This document shows, one piece after another, positions 13,596 to 20,386 of a DNA stretch of 20,386 nt; position 1 is the stretch's first letter, and every line of letters begins with the position of its first letter. Below the pieces are notes generated by a model. That model had not been told where the DNA came from. It saw only the letters and a list, made by a program, of their open reading frames with translations, and ran no database searches. A program made the position numbers and the translations under genes. The stretch is from Hyphomonadaceae bacterium UBA4763 (GTDB taxonomy: Bacteria; Pseudomonadota; Alphaproteobacteria; Caulobacterales; Aquidulcibacteraceae), in the NCBI GenBank assembly GCA_002403455.1, contig DHHV01000134.1, positions 1 to 20,386 on the forward strand, in the 5' to 3' direction.

Positions 13596-14183
13596 ATGAA
13601 TGATCGATTGTTTTTTGGCCGCGCGATCCTGGCTTATCTGGGCCTTGTTGGCATCGCTTTGGCGCCGTTGGCCGATCCGGACCGGCATTGCACCGGCTCG
13701 ATTTCGGTCGGCGAGGGCGCCCGCGATCATGTGGTTGTGGAGGGGTGCGATCTGAAGCGGCTTGTTGCGGCGGGCGGGGATCGGGTTACCGCCGGCAAAG
13801 GCGAGATCGACGCAATTGCCCTGCGCTTTGCCGAGGTTTTGTTCAATCGCGACGGCGCCAATAGCGGCGCGCATTTCCGCTTGGGCGCCGATCTGGAGCA
13901 GGCCTTTGGCGGACGGCGGCTGGAGATATTGGTGCGGGCGCGGGCCGATGGCGCAGAGGACGCGGCGATCGAGCTGAGCTATGAGGCCGATCCGCGCAAT
14001 CGCTCCGACTGGACCAAAGCAATTGTGACGCCGGAAGGATCGGATATTCGCCTCGCCGTTACCCCACCGCCCAACCCGCCGGATGTCGAGGGCGTCGATT
14101 TTCTGGGATTTCGCCCCAGTCTCGAGAGCCTCGGGCGCCAGATTTACATCGAGCGCGTTGAGTTTCGGCTGGCGCCGAATTAA
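13596..14183 (+). CDS. Secreted/periplasmic protein of unknown function
   Basis: The product has 195 residues and I do not recognise it. The N-terminus has a charged start (MNDRLFFGR) and a hydrophobic core (about 10-25), consistent with a signal peptide cut near ALAPLA. Two cysteines (C32 and C51) lie close together in the mature part and could form a periplasmic disulfide. The remainder alternates hydrophobic strands (RLEILVRARADG, AAIELSYEADP, DIRLAVTPPP, IYIERVEFRL) and looks like a beta-sandwich. It follows the kinase by 32 bases on the same strand and precedes the sugar-phosphate mutase by 41. It could be an accessory protein of the kinase or an unrelated envelope protein. No clear ribosome site precedes ATG 13596, and a hairpin sits in the short gap upstream. 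Confidence 0.8.
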   Translation: MNDRLFFGRAILAYLGLVGIALAPLADPDRHCTGSISVGEGARDHVVVEGCDLKRLVAAGGDRVTAGKGEIDAIALRFAEVLFNRDGANSGAHFRLGADLEQAFGGRRLEILVRARADGAEDAAIELSYEADPRNRSDWTKAIVTPEGSDIRLAVTPPPNPPDVEGVDFLGFRPSLESLGRQIYIERVEFRLAPN

Positions 14184-14224
14184 GCCCTTTCGGGTCATTA
14201 GATTTACTTGGCGGGGACGTATTC

Positions 14225-15781
14225 ATGCAAAAACCGGTTCCACAGCTTGGCCCCAATAGCGCGGCGTTTGAGACTTTGCCGCTGGTCAAGCCGACCGGCT
14301 TTCGCGAATATGACGCGCGCTGGTGGTTTGGGCTGCCGCCCGTCAGCGCTGTCGAGACCGACGGCAAACCAAAAAAGAAAAACCCCGATCCCGAGATCAA
14401 TCTGTTGGGCATTCAAGCCTTGGGCCTGGGGCTCGGCACGCTGATCCACGAGATGGGCGTGCGCCCGCGCATTGTGACGGGGCATGATTACCGGTTTTAT
14501 TCGCTGTCGATCAAACAAGCTTTGACCTTGGGATTGATGGAGGCCGGCTGCGAGGTGCTGGATATTGGCCTGGCGCTGTCGCCCATGGCCTATTTTGCGC
14601 AATTTGCGCTGGAGGCGCCGGCTGTCGCAATGGTTACCGCCAGCCATAATGACAATGGCTGGACCGGCGTCAAAATGGGCGTTGAGCCGCCGCTGACCTT
14701 TGGGCCGGAAGAGATGGGCCGGCTGAAGAAAATCGTGCTGGAAGGGGCGTTTGCGCCGCGCGGCGGTGGCGCTTTGCGCCGGATCGAGGGCTTTGGCGAA
14801 GCGTATTTGGACGACGTCACCAAGGGCGTGCGGCTGTCGCGCCCCATCAAGGTGGTGGCGGCCTGCGGCAATGGCGCGGCCGGGGCTTTCGCGCCGGAGG
14901 CGTTGCGGCGGATCGGGGCGGAGGTCATTCCGCTCGACGCCGAGCTCGATTGGACCTTTCCGCGCTATAATCCCAATCCGGAAGACAAAAACATGCTGGC
15001 GGCGATGGCGGAGGCGGTCAAAGCGACCGGCGCCGAATTATGTCTCGGCTTTGACGGCGACGGCGATCGCTGCGGCGTCGTCGATGACGAAGGCCATGAG
15101 ATCTTTGCCGACAAGATCGGAGTGCTGCTGGCGCGTGATATGGCGGCGCAATATCCGGGCGCGACATTCGTTGTTGATGTCAAATCGACCGGGATTTATG
15201 CGATCGATCCTGAATTAAAACAGCATCAGGCCAAAACGATCTATTGGAAGACCGGCCATTCTTATATCAAGCGCAAGACAAATGAAGTGCACGCGTTAGC
15301 CGGTTTCGAAAAATCGGGGCATTTTTTCCTGCGCCCGCCTTTGGGGCGCGGCTATGACGATGGGATCGTCGCCGGCATCGCCGTGCTGACCATGCTGGAT
15401 CGCAAACAGGGCAAGAGATTATCGGACCTGAAGCGGACCTTGCCGCTCAGCTTTACCTCGCCGACCATGTCCCCACATTGCGACGATGAGCTGAAATACG
15501 GGATCGTCGAAGCGGTGGTGGCGGAATACCAAAAGCAATTGGCGATGGGCGGCATGATCTTGGGGCGGCGCATCACCGATGTGAACATTGTCAACGGCGC
15601 GCGGGTGACGCTGGCCGATGGCTCTTGGGTGCTGGTGCGGGCCTCGTCCAACAAACCGGAATTGGTCGTGGTCACCGAGAGCGTCAGCAGCGCCGACGAT
15701 ATGCGGGCGTTGTTTCACCAAGAGGTCAAGCCACGACTGGCGCGGTTTCCGGAAGTCGGGGCCTATAACCAGGAATGCTAA
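14225..15781 (+). CDS. Phosphomannomutase/phosphoglucomutase (alpha-D-phosphohexomutase family)
   Basis: The enzyme interconverts hexose 1- and 6-phosphates and feeds nucleotide-sugar synthesis for surface polysaccharides. The 518-residue product shows the four active-site loops in order: the phosphoserine loop TASHN (S140), the Mg-binding DGDGDR (277-282), the sugar-specificity loop FEKSGHFF (361-368; E and S suit both glucose and mannose), and the phosphate-binding RASSNKPE (472-479). The length exceeds the roughly 460 of Pseudomonas AlgC, partly through an N-terminal extension with a lysine-rich stretch (KPKKKNPDPE, about 48-57). GGGGAC at 14213-14218 precedes ATG 14225 at a good distance. 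Its TAA shares bases with the stop of the convergent GST gene (CTAA at 15778-15781). Which substrate dominates cannot be told. Confidence 0.95.
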   Translation: MQKPVPQLGPNSAAFETLPLVKPTGFREYDARWWFGLPPVSAVETDGKPKKKNPDPEINLLGIQALGLGLGTLIHEMGVRPRIVTGHDYRFYSLSIKQALTLGLMEAGCEVLDIGLALSPMAYFAQFALEAPAVAMVTASHNDNGWTGVKMGVEPPLTFGPEEMGRLKKIVLEGAFAPRGGGALRRIEGFGEAYLDDVTKGVRLSRPIKVVAACGNGAAGAFAPEALRRIGAEVIPLDAELDWTFPRYNPNPEDKNMLAAMAEAVKATGAELCLGFDGDGDRCGVVDDEGHEIFADKIGVLLARDMAAQYPGATFVVDVKSTGIYAIDPELKQHQAKTIYWKTGHSYIKRKTNEVHALAGFEKSGHFFLRPPLGRGYDDGIVAGIAVLTMLDRKQGKRLSDLKRTLPLSFTSPTMSPHCDDELKYGIVEAVVAEYQKQLAMGGMILGRRITDVNIVNGARVTLADGSWVLVRASSNKPELVVVTESVSSADDMRALFHQEVKPRLARFPEVGAYNQEC

Positions 15782-16959
15782 GCGTTTGTGGGCGTTGCGG
15801 CGATTGCCCGTTCGGCGCCCCAAACTTCCGTGTAATGGCGCCGCTCGATCCGGCGCGGCAAGCGCAGCGTTAGAAGATCGGCCAGACCGACCGCCGCGAG
15901 GGCGTCACGGATGCGCGGTTGATCGGCGACGGGCGCGGCGTCAAAAGCGTCTTGCACGCGTTGCAGCATCCAAATCTGGTAATGCCGCGCGCTCATCGAG
16001 AAGGCCGTTTCGCCGGCTTGCACCTGAAAGGACCCAAGGCTTCGGCCGGCGCCTGGCGCGATGACTGGCGCGCCCTCGGTAATCTCGGGGTGACGCGCCA
16101 AATGATTGGCGATGAAAGCAGTTAATGCGCGCAATTCGGGCAGATATTGCGCCGCCACGAGTTTTAAGATCGCCGACAATGTATCCGGCAGGGCATCGTC
16201 GGCAAAGAAATCGCGCGGATAGCTGTCAAATTCGGGCATGTCGGCATCGGCGACATTCATTCGCTCGATCCATCGGCAGACGCGCTCGCCCTCCGCCTTC
16301 ATCAAGGCCAAGGGAACCGGGTCGCGGCCCAAATGGGCGTAAGCCGGCCCCATTAGCCCGAAATCGGCGATGCTGGGCCGCCCGCCCAGCACATGCGGAT
16401 GGCGCAAGAAATGCGCATCGAGCGCCGCCAAAACGGCGCGCCAATCGGCTTCGATGGCGGCGGCAGTGGCGTCGGAAATCCCTAAAGCCGGCAAATAAGC
16501 TTGCATGCGGCCCATCACCGCCGGGGCAATGCTGGCGCATTCGGCGGGCGCGCCTTGCGGCAGGATCATACGGCCGAACGCAAGGGTCAAAAAGGGCTGA
16601 TTGATGGCGTCAAACTTCCAGCGATAATACATGGCGGGACGCAACAGTCCCTCATCGCCCCACATTTCCAGAATATGGCTCAAGACGCGCATGAGCGGCG
16701 TCGTCGGGACGGCGCCAATCTTGCCGTCGCGGGCTTCAAACCAATCGATGATCTCGGTGGTGTCTTGCAGAATATCGCCGCCTGGCGTTTCAACGACCGG
16801 GATGACGACACGGCCGATTTTCGGGGCAATGCGCGCGCCAAAATCCGGATGCGAGGGCAGTCTCTCAACGAAAGCCTGCCCGGTTTTGCGCAAATAAGAC
16901 CGCAATTTGCCCGAAAACAGCGAATGCGGCGCGGAATAGACGATGATTGGATCAGCCAT
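15778..16959 (-). CDS. Large glutathione S-transferase family protein with C-terminal extension
   Basis: The product has 393 residues from ATG 16959, nearly twice a normal GST. Residues about 3-80 form the thioredoxin-like domain (IIVYSAPHSLFSGKLRSYLRK, VVIPVVE with the cis-proline, DTTEIIDWFE as the glutathione-binding stretch). Residues about 90-240 form the helical C-terminal GST domain, ending in the helix-6 capping motif GGRPSIADFGLMG. Residues about 250-393 are extra, with no recognised motif. Catalysis is unproven; such long members may be binding proteins. Upstream in-frame ATGs (to 16995) exist. 16959 is chosen because the GST strand beta-1 begins at once after it, but 16971 is possible. 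The peptidase gene lies upstream on the same strand with a gap of 69 bases. The stop overlaps that of the convergent mutase. Confidence 0.88.
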   Translation of the reverse strand: MADPIIVYSAPHSLFSGKLRSYLRKTGQAFVERLPSHPDFGARIAPKIGRVVIPVVETPGGDILQDTTEIIDWFEARDGKIGAVPTTPLMRVLSHILEMWGDEGLLRPAMYYRWKFDAINQPFLTLAFGRMILPQGAPAECASIAPAVMGRMQAYLPALGISDATAAAIEADWRAVLAALDAHFLRHPHVLGGRPSIADFGLMGPAYAHLGRDPVPLALMKAEGERVCRWIERMNVADADMPEFDSYPRDFFADDALPDTLSAILKLVAAQYLPELRALTAFIANHLARHPEITEGAPVIAPGAGRSLGSFQVQAGETAFSMSARHYQIWMLQRVQDAFDAAPVADQPRIRDALAAVGLADLLTLRLPRRIERRHYTEVWGAERAIAATPTNA

Positions 16960-17028
16960 GGCGACAGCCATCCCCAACATCGCTGGCATGGTCAATTCAT
17001 TCGTCGTGTAGGCGCCAAGACGTGAACG

Positions 17029-18414
17029 CTAATTCCCGATGGCGGCGCCGACAAAGGACGGGGCAAGCGGGGTTTCGACGGCCGCCGCGGCGCGCTCGGC
17101 GTCGATCTTGGCGCGGACGGCTTGGAAAGCGTCCAGGGCCGCCCCTTCGAGCTTCACGCCAGAGCCGGTCTTGATCGACGACGGATTGATCGCCGCGCCA
17201 TTGCGCAGGATTTCATAATGCAAATGCGGCCCCGTCGAGCGACCCGTAGTCCCGACATAGCCGATGACTTGGCCTTGGCGGACGCGCGACCCAGCCTGTA
17301 TGCCGGACGCAAAGCGCGATAAATGCGCGTAAGCGGTCTCGAACTCGCCATTATGGCGGATGCGGACATAGCGCCCGTAAGAGCTGAACCAATTGGCGCG
17401 CAGCACGGTTCCAGAGCCGGCCGCAAAGATCGGGGTGCCGGTCGGCGCGGCAAAATCGGTGCCTTTGTGCAGGCGGTTATAGCCCAGCACCGGGTGGCGG
17501 CGCAGACCAAAACCGGACGACAGCCGCGCGCCGTTGATCGGCGTCTTCATCAAGAATTTGCGGGCGCTTTCGCCGGTCTCGTCGAAATAATCGGGCTCTT
17601 CGCCATCACGCTCATGGCGCCAAAAGGCTTTTTCCTTGCCGCGCGATTCCAGCGATAAATACAGCAACCGCCCCGATTTCAACGCGCGCCCTTGCGGGTC
17701 GACCAGCGATTCAAACAAGATCTCGAAGCGATCGCCGGGGTGAATATCGCGCTGGAAGTCGACGTCGAAGGCAAAGACGTCGGCGAAATCCACCACGACT
17801 TGGTCCACCGCGCCAGCGTCGAGGGCCGCTTCATAGAGGGTTGTGGTGATTTCAGCGCGCACCAGCTTTTGCACGGGCGTGAGCGGGATGCGCAGGTCCA
17901 GCGCGTTAAAGCTCCCGGCATAATCGCGCGACACCGTCATCGAGCGGTCGACATCGAGGCGCATGGAAAGGCCCGCCAGCCGCGTTGCGTCGAGCGCTGC
18001 GCCATGGACCCGTTCAAATGTGGCGGTCAGCAATTTGCCGGCCTGGAAATCGGAGACTTTTAACATCGTGAACGCAGCTTGCGCGGCGGCGTCGGCGTCT
18101 TGGCGAGAAGCGCCGAGCCCAATCAACACGCTCGCCAACGTATCGCCGGATTTCAGCTTGCGAAAACGTTGTTCGGTGACGGGCAAATCTTGCAGGAAGC
18201 TCAAATCGAGGGCGGGCGCATTGATGGCGGCGGCGGCTTGCGCGGATGCGGGCGATTCTTGCGGGTTGGGCGCGGTTTCGGTACGAATCGCGCTCCAGGC
18301 GAGCAACGCAACGGCGCTGGCGACGGTCGCGGCCGCCACCCGGCGCAGCGCCGTGCGCCCCGGCGGACATGCGTGGGTGCGAAGACGCGCCAAATGCAAA
18401 GTTGGGAAATGCAT
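17029..18414 (-). CDS. M23-family peptidoglycan endopeptidase (MepM/ShyA-like)
   Basis: The product has 461 residues from ATG 18414. It has a cytoplasmic basic N-terminus, one membrane anchor (about 24-42), a low-complexity Ala/Pro linker, an OapA/LysM-like module (about 83-135, KLKSGDTLASVLIGLG), a second domain (about 150-290), and a C-terminal LytM domain. Its zinc and catalytic residues are visible: H316 and D320 (HKGTDFA), H364 (YAHLS), H397 and H399 (HLHYE). The family cuts peptide cross-links in peptidoglycan in the periplasm, allowing wall growth or cell separation. Because all catalytic residues are kept, it is likely an active enzyme rather than a divisome activator such as EnvC. 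AAGAG lies six bases before ATG 18414, which favours it over the ATG at 18465. It is divergent from the YdbH-like gene. Confidence 0.94.
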   Translation of the reverse strand: MHFPTLHLARLRTHACPPGRTALRRVAAATVASAVALLAWSAIRTETAPNPQESPASAQAAAAINAPALDLSFLQDLPVTEQRFRKLKSGDTLASVLIGLGASRQDADAAAQAAFTMLKVSDFQAGKLLTATFERVHGAALDATRLAGLSMRLDVDRSMTVSRDYAGSFNALDLRIPLTPVQKLVRAEITTTLYEAALDAGAVDQVVVDFADVFAFDVDFQRDIHPGDRFEILFESLVDPQGRALKSGRLLYLSLESRGKEKAFWRHERDGEEPDYFDETGESARKFLMKTPINGARLSSGFGLRRHPVLGYNRLHKGTDFAAPTGTPIFAAGSGTVLRANWFSSYGRYVRIRHNGEFETAYAHLSRFASGIQAGSRVRQGQVIGYVGTTGRSTGPHLHYEILRNGAAINPSSIKTGSGVKLEGAALDAFQAVRAKIDAERAAAAVETPLAPSFVGAAIGN

Positions 18415-18606
18415 GAGCGGCTCTTCCCTTTTCGTAACTGACCACCCCAATATTGAAGCTTTCATAATGAACGATTCGACCGACGCAAGCCGCGTATTTT
18501 TGACACGTGATGTGGCGTCATTGAACGCTGTGCAAGATCGGGTCCAAATGCGCCCTAATTATGCCGCTGAAAACGCCTTATTTGACGTTGTGGGGAAAAG
18601 AACTTG
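18415..18606. other. Divergent promoter region between the M23 peptidase and the YdbH-like gene
   Basis: The region is 192 bases and relatively A/T rich. It includes the peptidase ribosome site (18421-18430), a weak minus-strand promoter (18461-18489), and several plus-strand elements such as TTGACA at 18500-18505 and TAATTAT at 18556-18562, which are too far apart to make one promoter. GGGG followed by AAAAG (18592-18600) may serve as the ribosome site of the YdbH-like gene. No RNA gene or supported small ORF is visible. Confidence 0.5.
18461..18489 (-). promoter_or_regulatory. Possible promoter of the M23 peptidase gene
   Basis: On the minus strand CTTGCG (18489-18484) is followed after 17 bases by TATGAA (18466-18461), about 46 bases upstream of ATG 18414. 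Spacing is ideal, but each box has mismatches to the housekeeping consensus. The alternative ATG at 18465 would lie inside this -10 box, another reason to reject that start. Confidence 0.3.
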
Positions 18607-20386
18607 ATGGGCTTGGCGAGAAGCGATCCAAGCGGAAGACAAATCCGGCGGGTGCATCCAGCTTTGCTGGCGGGTGCGAGCTTGCTTGCGCTCGGCGCTG
18701 GGCTGTGGGTCGCGCGGATCCCGATCGCCGAAGCCCTGATTGGTCATTTTCTCTCATCCGACGGATTGGTGGGTAAGGTCGACCTCGCACGCCTGGAGCT
18801 GTCGCAAATCGCCCTGTCGGCGGATTTTCGCGATGCGGACGGCAAGGGCGTCGTCGCACCCGCTGTGACGATCGATCTCGATTGGCCGGCGCCCTTCGTG
18901 GTCCGGGTGGAGGAAGTCCGCATCTTGCGCCCGCAAATGCGCGGGGAATGGGACGGTCGTCAGCTGCGGCTAGGGCCTTTGGATGCGTTGATCAACGCCC
19001 CGCAAGACGAAGAACGCTCGCCGCTGGCCTTGCCGGCGATCAACATCATCGACGCCGAGGTCGATTTGCGCCTCGACGGCGGAGATCTGCGCGCGCTTGT
19101 GCAAGCGAGCGCCGAGGGCGACAAGGTTGACGCACAGGCCGCCTTTGCGCCGACCTCGCTGATTTTTGACGATTTTGGCGCGATATTGTCTGGCGCCCGC
19201 GCCAATTTCACGATGGACGGCGCCGCCTTCAAAATCGACGGCGACGCGATCGCCGCCTCTGCCCGTGGGCAAGGCGTTGAAGCGCAAAATGTCGGCGTTG
19301 TTTTTTCGCTGAATGATCGCGGCGGGTTGATGGCGGAGCTTCGCGCGTCGCAGGCGTCGTTCGAGGCGATAAACGCGCGCGGGCCAAGCGCCCAGGTGGA
19401 ATTGGCGCTAGGCGAGCAAATTTTCGCCGGCGAATTTGACCAGGCGACGGGAACGATTCGTGCGCAGGCCGCCGAAATCGCCGGCGCGGCGGCCGATTGG
19501 CGCTTGCAGGACCTCGCAGCGGATGCGCGGATCGCGCTGAAAGGCGACCGGCTGCAAGCCAGCGGCGGCGCCAATGCGGCGCGCGCCGAGGCAATGGGGG
19601 TTGTGGCGCGGGCGATCAATGTGGCTTTCGCCACCCGCGATCAAGCCGCAGGCGGGCGGAGCCCGGCGCTGGATGTTTTGGTCGACATGTCGGGCGCGGT
19701 CGATTTGCAAGCGGTGACGGTTCGCGACCTGATCGCGGCATTGCGCGCATTGCCTGAACCGCTGGCGGGATTTTCGCGCGATTTGGCGGAGGATCTTGAG
19801 ACCTTGGGCGGCGAAGCGCAAATCCGCGCCAAAGCCGAGCTGATCGCAGACAAGATCGAGACGCCGCCGCGCCTTCTGCTGCAAAGCCCGCTGCGGGCGA
19901 CGGGACGGCGCGCCGGCGCGTTGACGGCGGAAACCTCCATTGGCTGGCTGATCGACATCGATCTAGGTGATCAATCCTGGCGCAGCGCGCCAGGGCTTGC
20001 GGCGCGCCTCAGCGGGCTCGGGCCCGAAACCATCGCGCTGACGCTGGAGAGCGCCTATGGCGCGGGCGCAAGGCTCGGGGCGGTGCGTGGCAGCCTGGAG
20101 GGCGTAGCTTGGCAAGCGCTTGACGGCGCGGCCTTGGCCATGGCGCCCGTGCCGTTCACGGTGGAAAGCGGGCCGGGCGGTGATCTTGCGGCGGAATTTG
20201 CGGTCAAGGCCAGCTTGATTGATGCGAAAATCAGCGGGGCGCTGGTCGACAACGCCGCGTTTGAAGGGGCGTTCCGCGCGGTCATTCCGGCGAATGGGGC
20301 CAACGCCCTTTCGATCGGCGCGCGCGGCGCGCAATTGGCGGCGGCAGGCGTATTGGCGGACGGAACGCGGATTGGGCTCTCCGAGC
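18607..20386 (+). CDS. YdbH/AsmA-like membrane protein, N-terminal part (runs off the right edge)
   Basis: The frame is open from ATG 18607 to the window end (593 codons, no stop), so the gene is truncated by the window. A short basic N-terminus (RSDPSGRQIRR) is followed by one transmembrane anchor (about 17-38), then a long periplasmic region. That region is made of repeating short hydrophobic strands such as VDLARLELSQIALSADF and INIIDAEVDLRLDGG, typical of the AsmA/YdbH/TamB group. The start IGHFLSSDGLVGKVDLARLEL is like YdbH, whose E. coli member moves phospholipids between membranes with partners YnbE and YdbL; those would be expected just to the right. Family placement rests on fold pattern, so it is moderate. 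GGGG...AAAAG precedes the ATG, and TTG 18604 is an alternative start. Confidence 0.75.
   Translation, partial: MGLARSDPSGRQIRRVHPALLAGASLLALGAGLWVARIPIAEALIGHFLSSDGLVGKVDLARLELSQIALSADFRDADGKGVVAPAVTIDLDWPAPFVVRVEEVRILRPQMRGEWDGRQLRLGPLDALINAPQDEERSPLALPAINIIDAEVDLRLDGGDLRALVQASAEGDKVDAQAAFAPTSLIFDDFGAILSGARANFTMDGAAFKIDGDAIAASARGQGVEAQNVGVVFSLNDRGGLMAELRASQASFEAINARGPSAQVELALGEQIFAGEFDQATGTIRAQAAEIAGAAADWRLQDLAADARIALKGDRLQASGGANAARAEAMGVVARAINVAFATRDQAAGGRSPALDVLVDMSGAVDLQAVTVRDLIAALRALPEPLAGFSRDLAEDLETLGGEAQIRAKAELIADKIETPPRLLLQSPLRATGRRAGALTAETSIGWLIDIDLGDQSWRSAPGLAARLSGLGPETIALTLESAYGAGARLGAVRGSLEGVAWQALDGAALAMAPVPFTVESGPGGDLAAEFAVKASLIDAKISGALVDNAAFEGAFRAVIPANGANALSIGARGAQLAAAGVLADGTRIGLSE

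Noticed and set aside
18415..18465. ATG 18465 as the start of the M23 peptidase
   Set aside because: ATG 18414 has AAGAG at six bases, and the longer reading would begin inside the candidate -10 box.
1..20386. CRISPR arrays, insertion sequences, prophage genes, rRNA or tRNA genes
   Set aside because: I found no regularly spaced repeats, transposase or phage genes, terminal inverted repeats with target duplications, or tRNA-like folds. Gene content and composition look uniform along the window.

Overview
The window reads as ordinary, very compact chromosome of an alphaproteobacterium. GC is roughly 63-65% by eye. The gene families are alphaproteobacterial in character: a short threonine ammonia-lyase with one ACT domain, a non-discriminating-type AspRS, the ComF / glutaredoxin 3 / nitrilase / DUF1178 block facing an NDUFAF5-like methyltransferase, and a DegP-response regulator-histidine kinase operon. 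I cannot place it further; Caulobacterales/Hyphomonadaceae-like is only a guess. There is no sign of mobile elements, phage, CRISPR arrays, rRNA or tRNA, and no gene-free stretch exceeds 300 bases. The longest gaps are 18415-18606, 3224-3395, 9762-9899 and 111-217.

Layout. (1) 1-110 holds the C-terminal end of an unrecognised gene, followed by a 357-residue membrane-anchored protein of unknown function (218-1291). (2) On the minus strand, ilvA (start 3223) is translationally coupled to a glutathione S-transferase (stop 1308). aspS (3396-5207) is divergent from ilvA. (3) A minus-strand run reads comF > grxC > nitrilase-family amidase > DUF1178 (7622 down to 5217). (4) Divergent from it are an NDUFAF5-like methyltransferase and an alpha/beta-hydrolase-OsmC fusion (7575-9761). 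(5) An envelope-stress operon on the plus strand contains a DegP/HtrA protease, an OmpR-type regulator and a histidine kinase (9900-13563). A secreted unknown protein and a phosphomannomutase/phosphoglucomutase follow it (to 15781). (6) On the minus strand are an M23 peptidoglycan endopeptidase and a large GST-family protein. (7) Divergent from the peptidase is the start of a large YdbH/AsmA-like membrane protein, which runs off the right edge.

Two themes stand out. Between 1.3 and 9.8 kb several genes concern thiol or glutathione chemistry: a GST, glutaredoxin 3, a candidate deaminated-glutathione amidase and an OsmC-type peroxidase domain. From 9.9 kb to the end most genes act on the envelope: periplasmic protein quality control and its two-component system, sugar-phosphate supply, peptidoglycan hydrolysis and a possible inter-membrane lipid transporter. 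Gene packing is tight. All three convergent pairs end within 16 bp of each other or overlap, and four same-strand pairs overlap or are spaced by 12 bp or less.

I found no clearly new multi-gene system. The best leads are two unrecognised proteins (357 and 195 residues), the DUF1178 gene locked to the amidase, the methyltransferase with a degenerate SAM motif next to the hydrolase-OsmC fusion, a repeated heptamer upstream of degP, and a 12-bp palindrome between ilvA and aspS.
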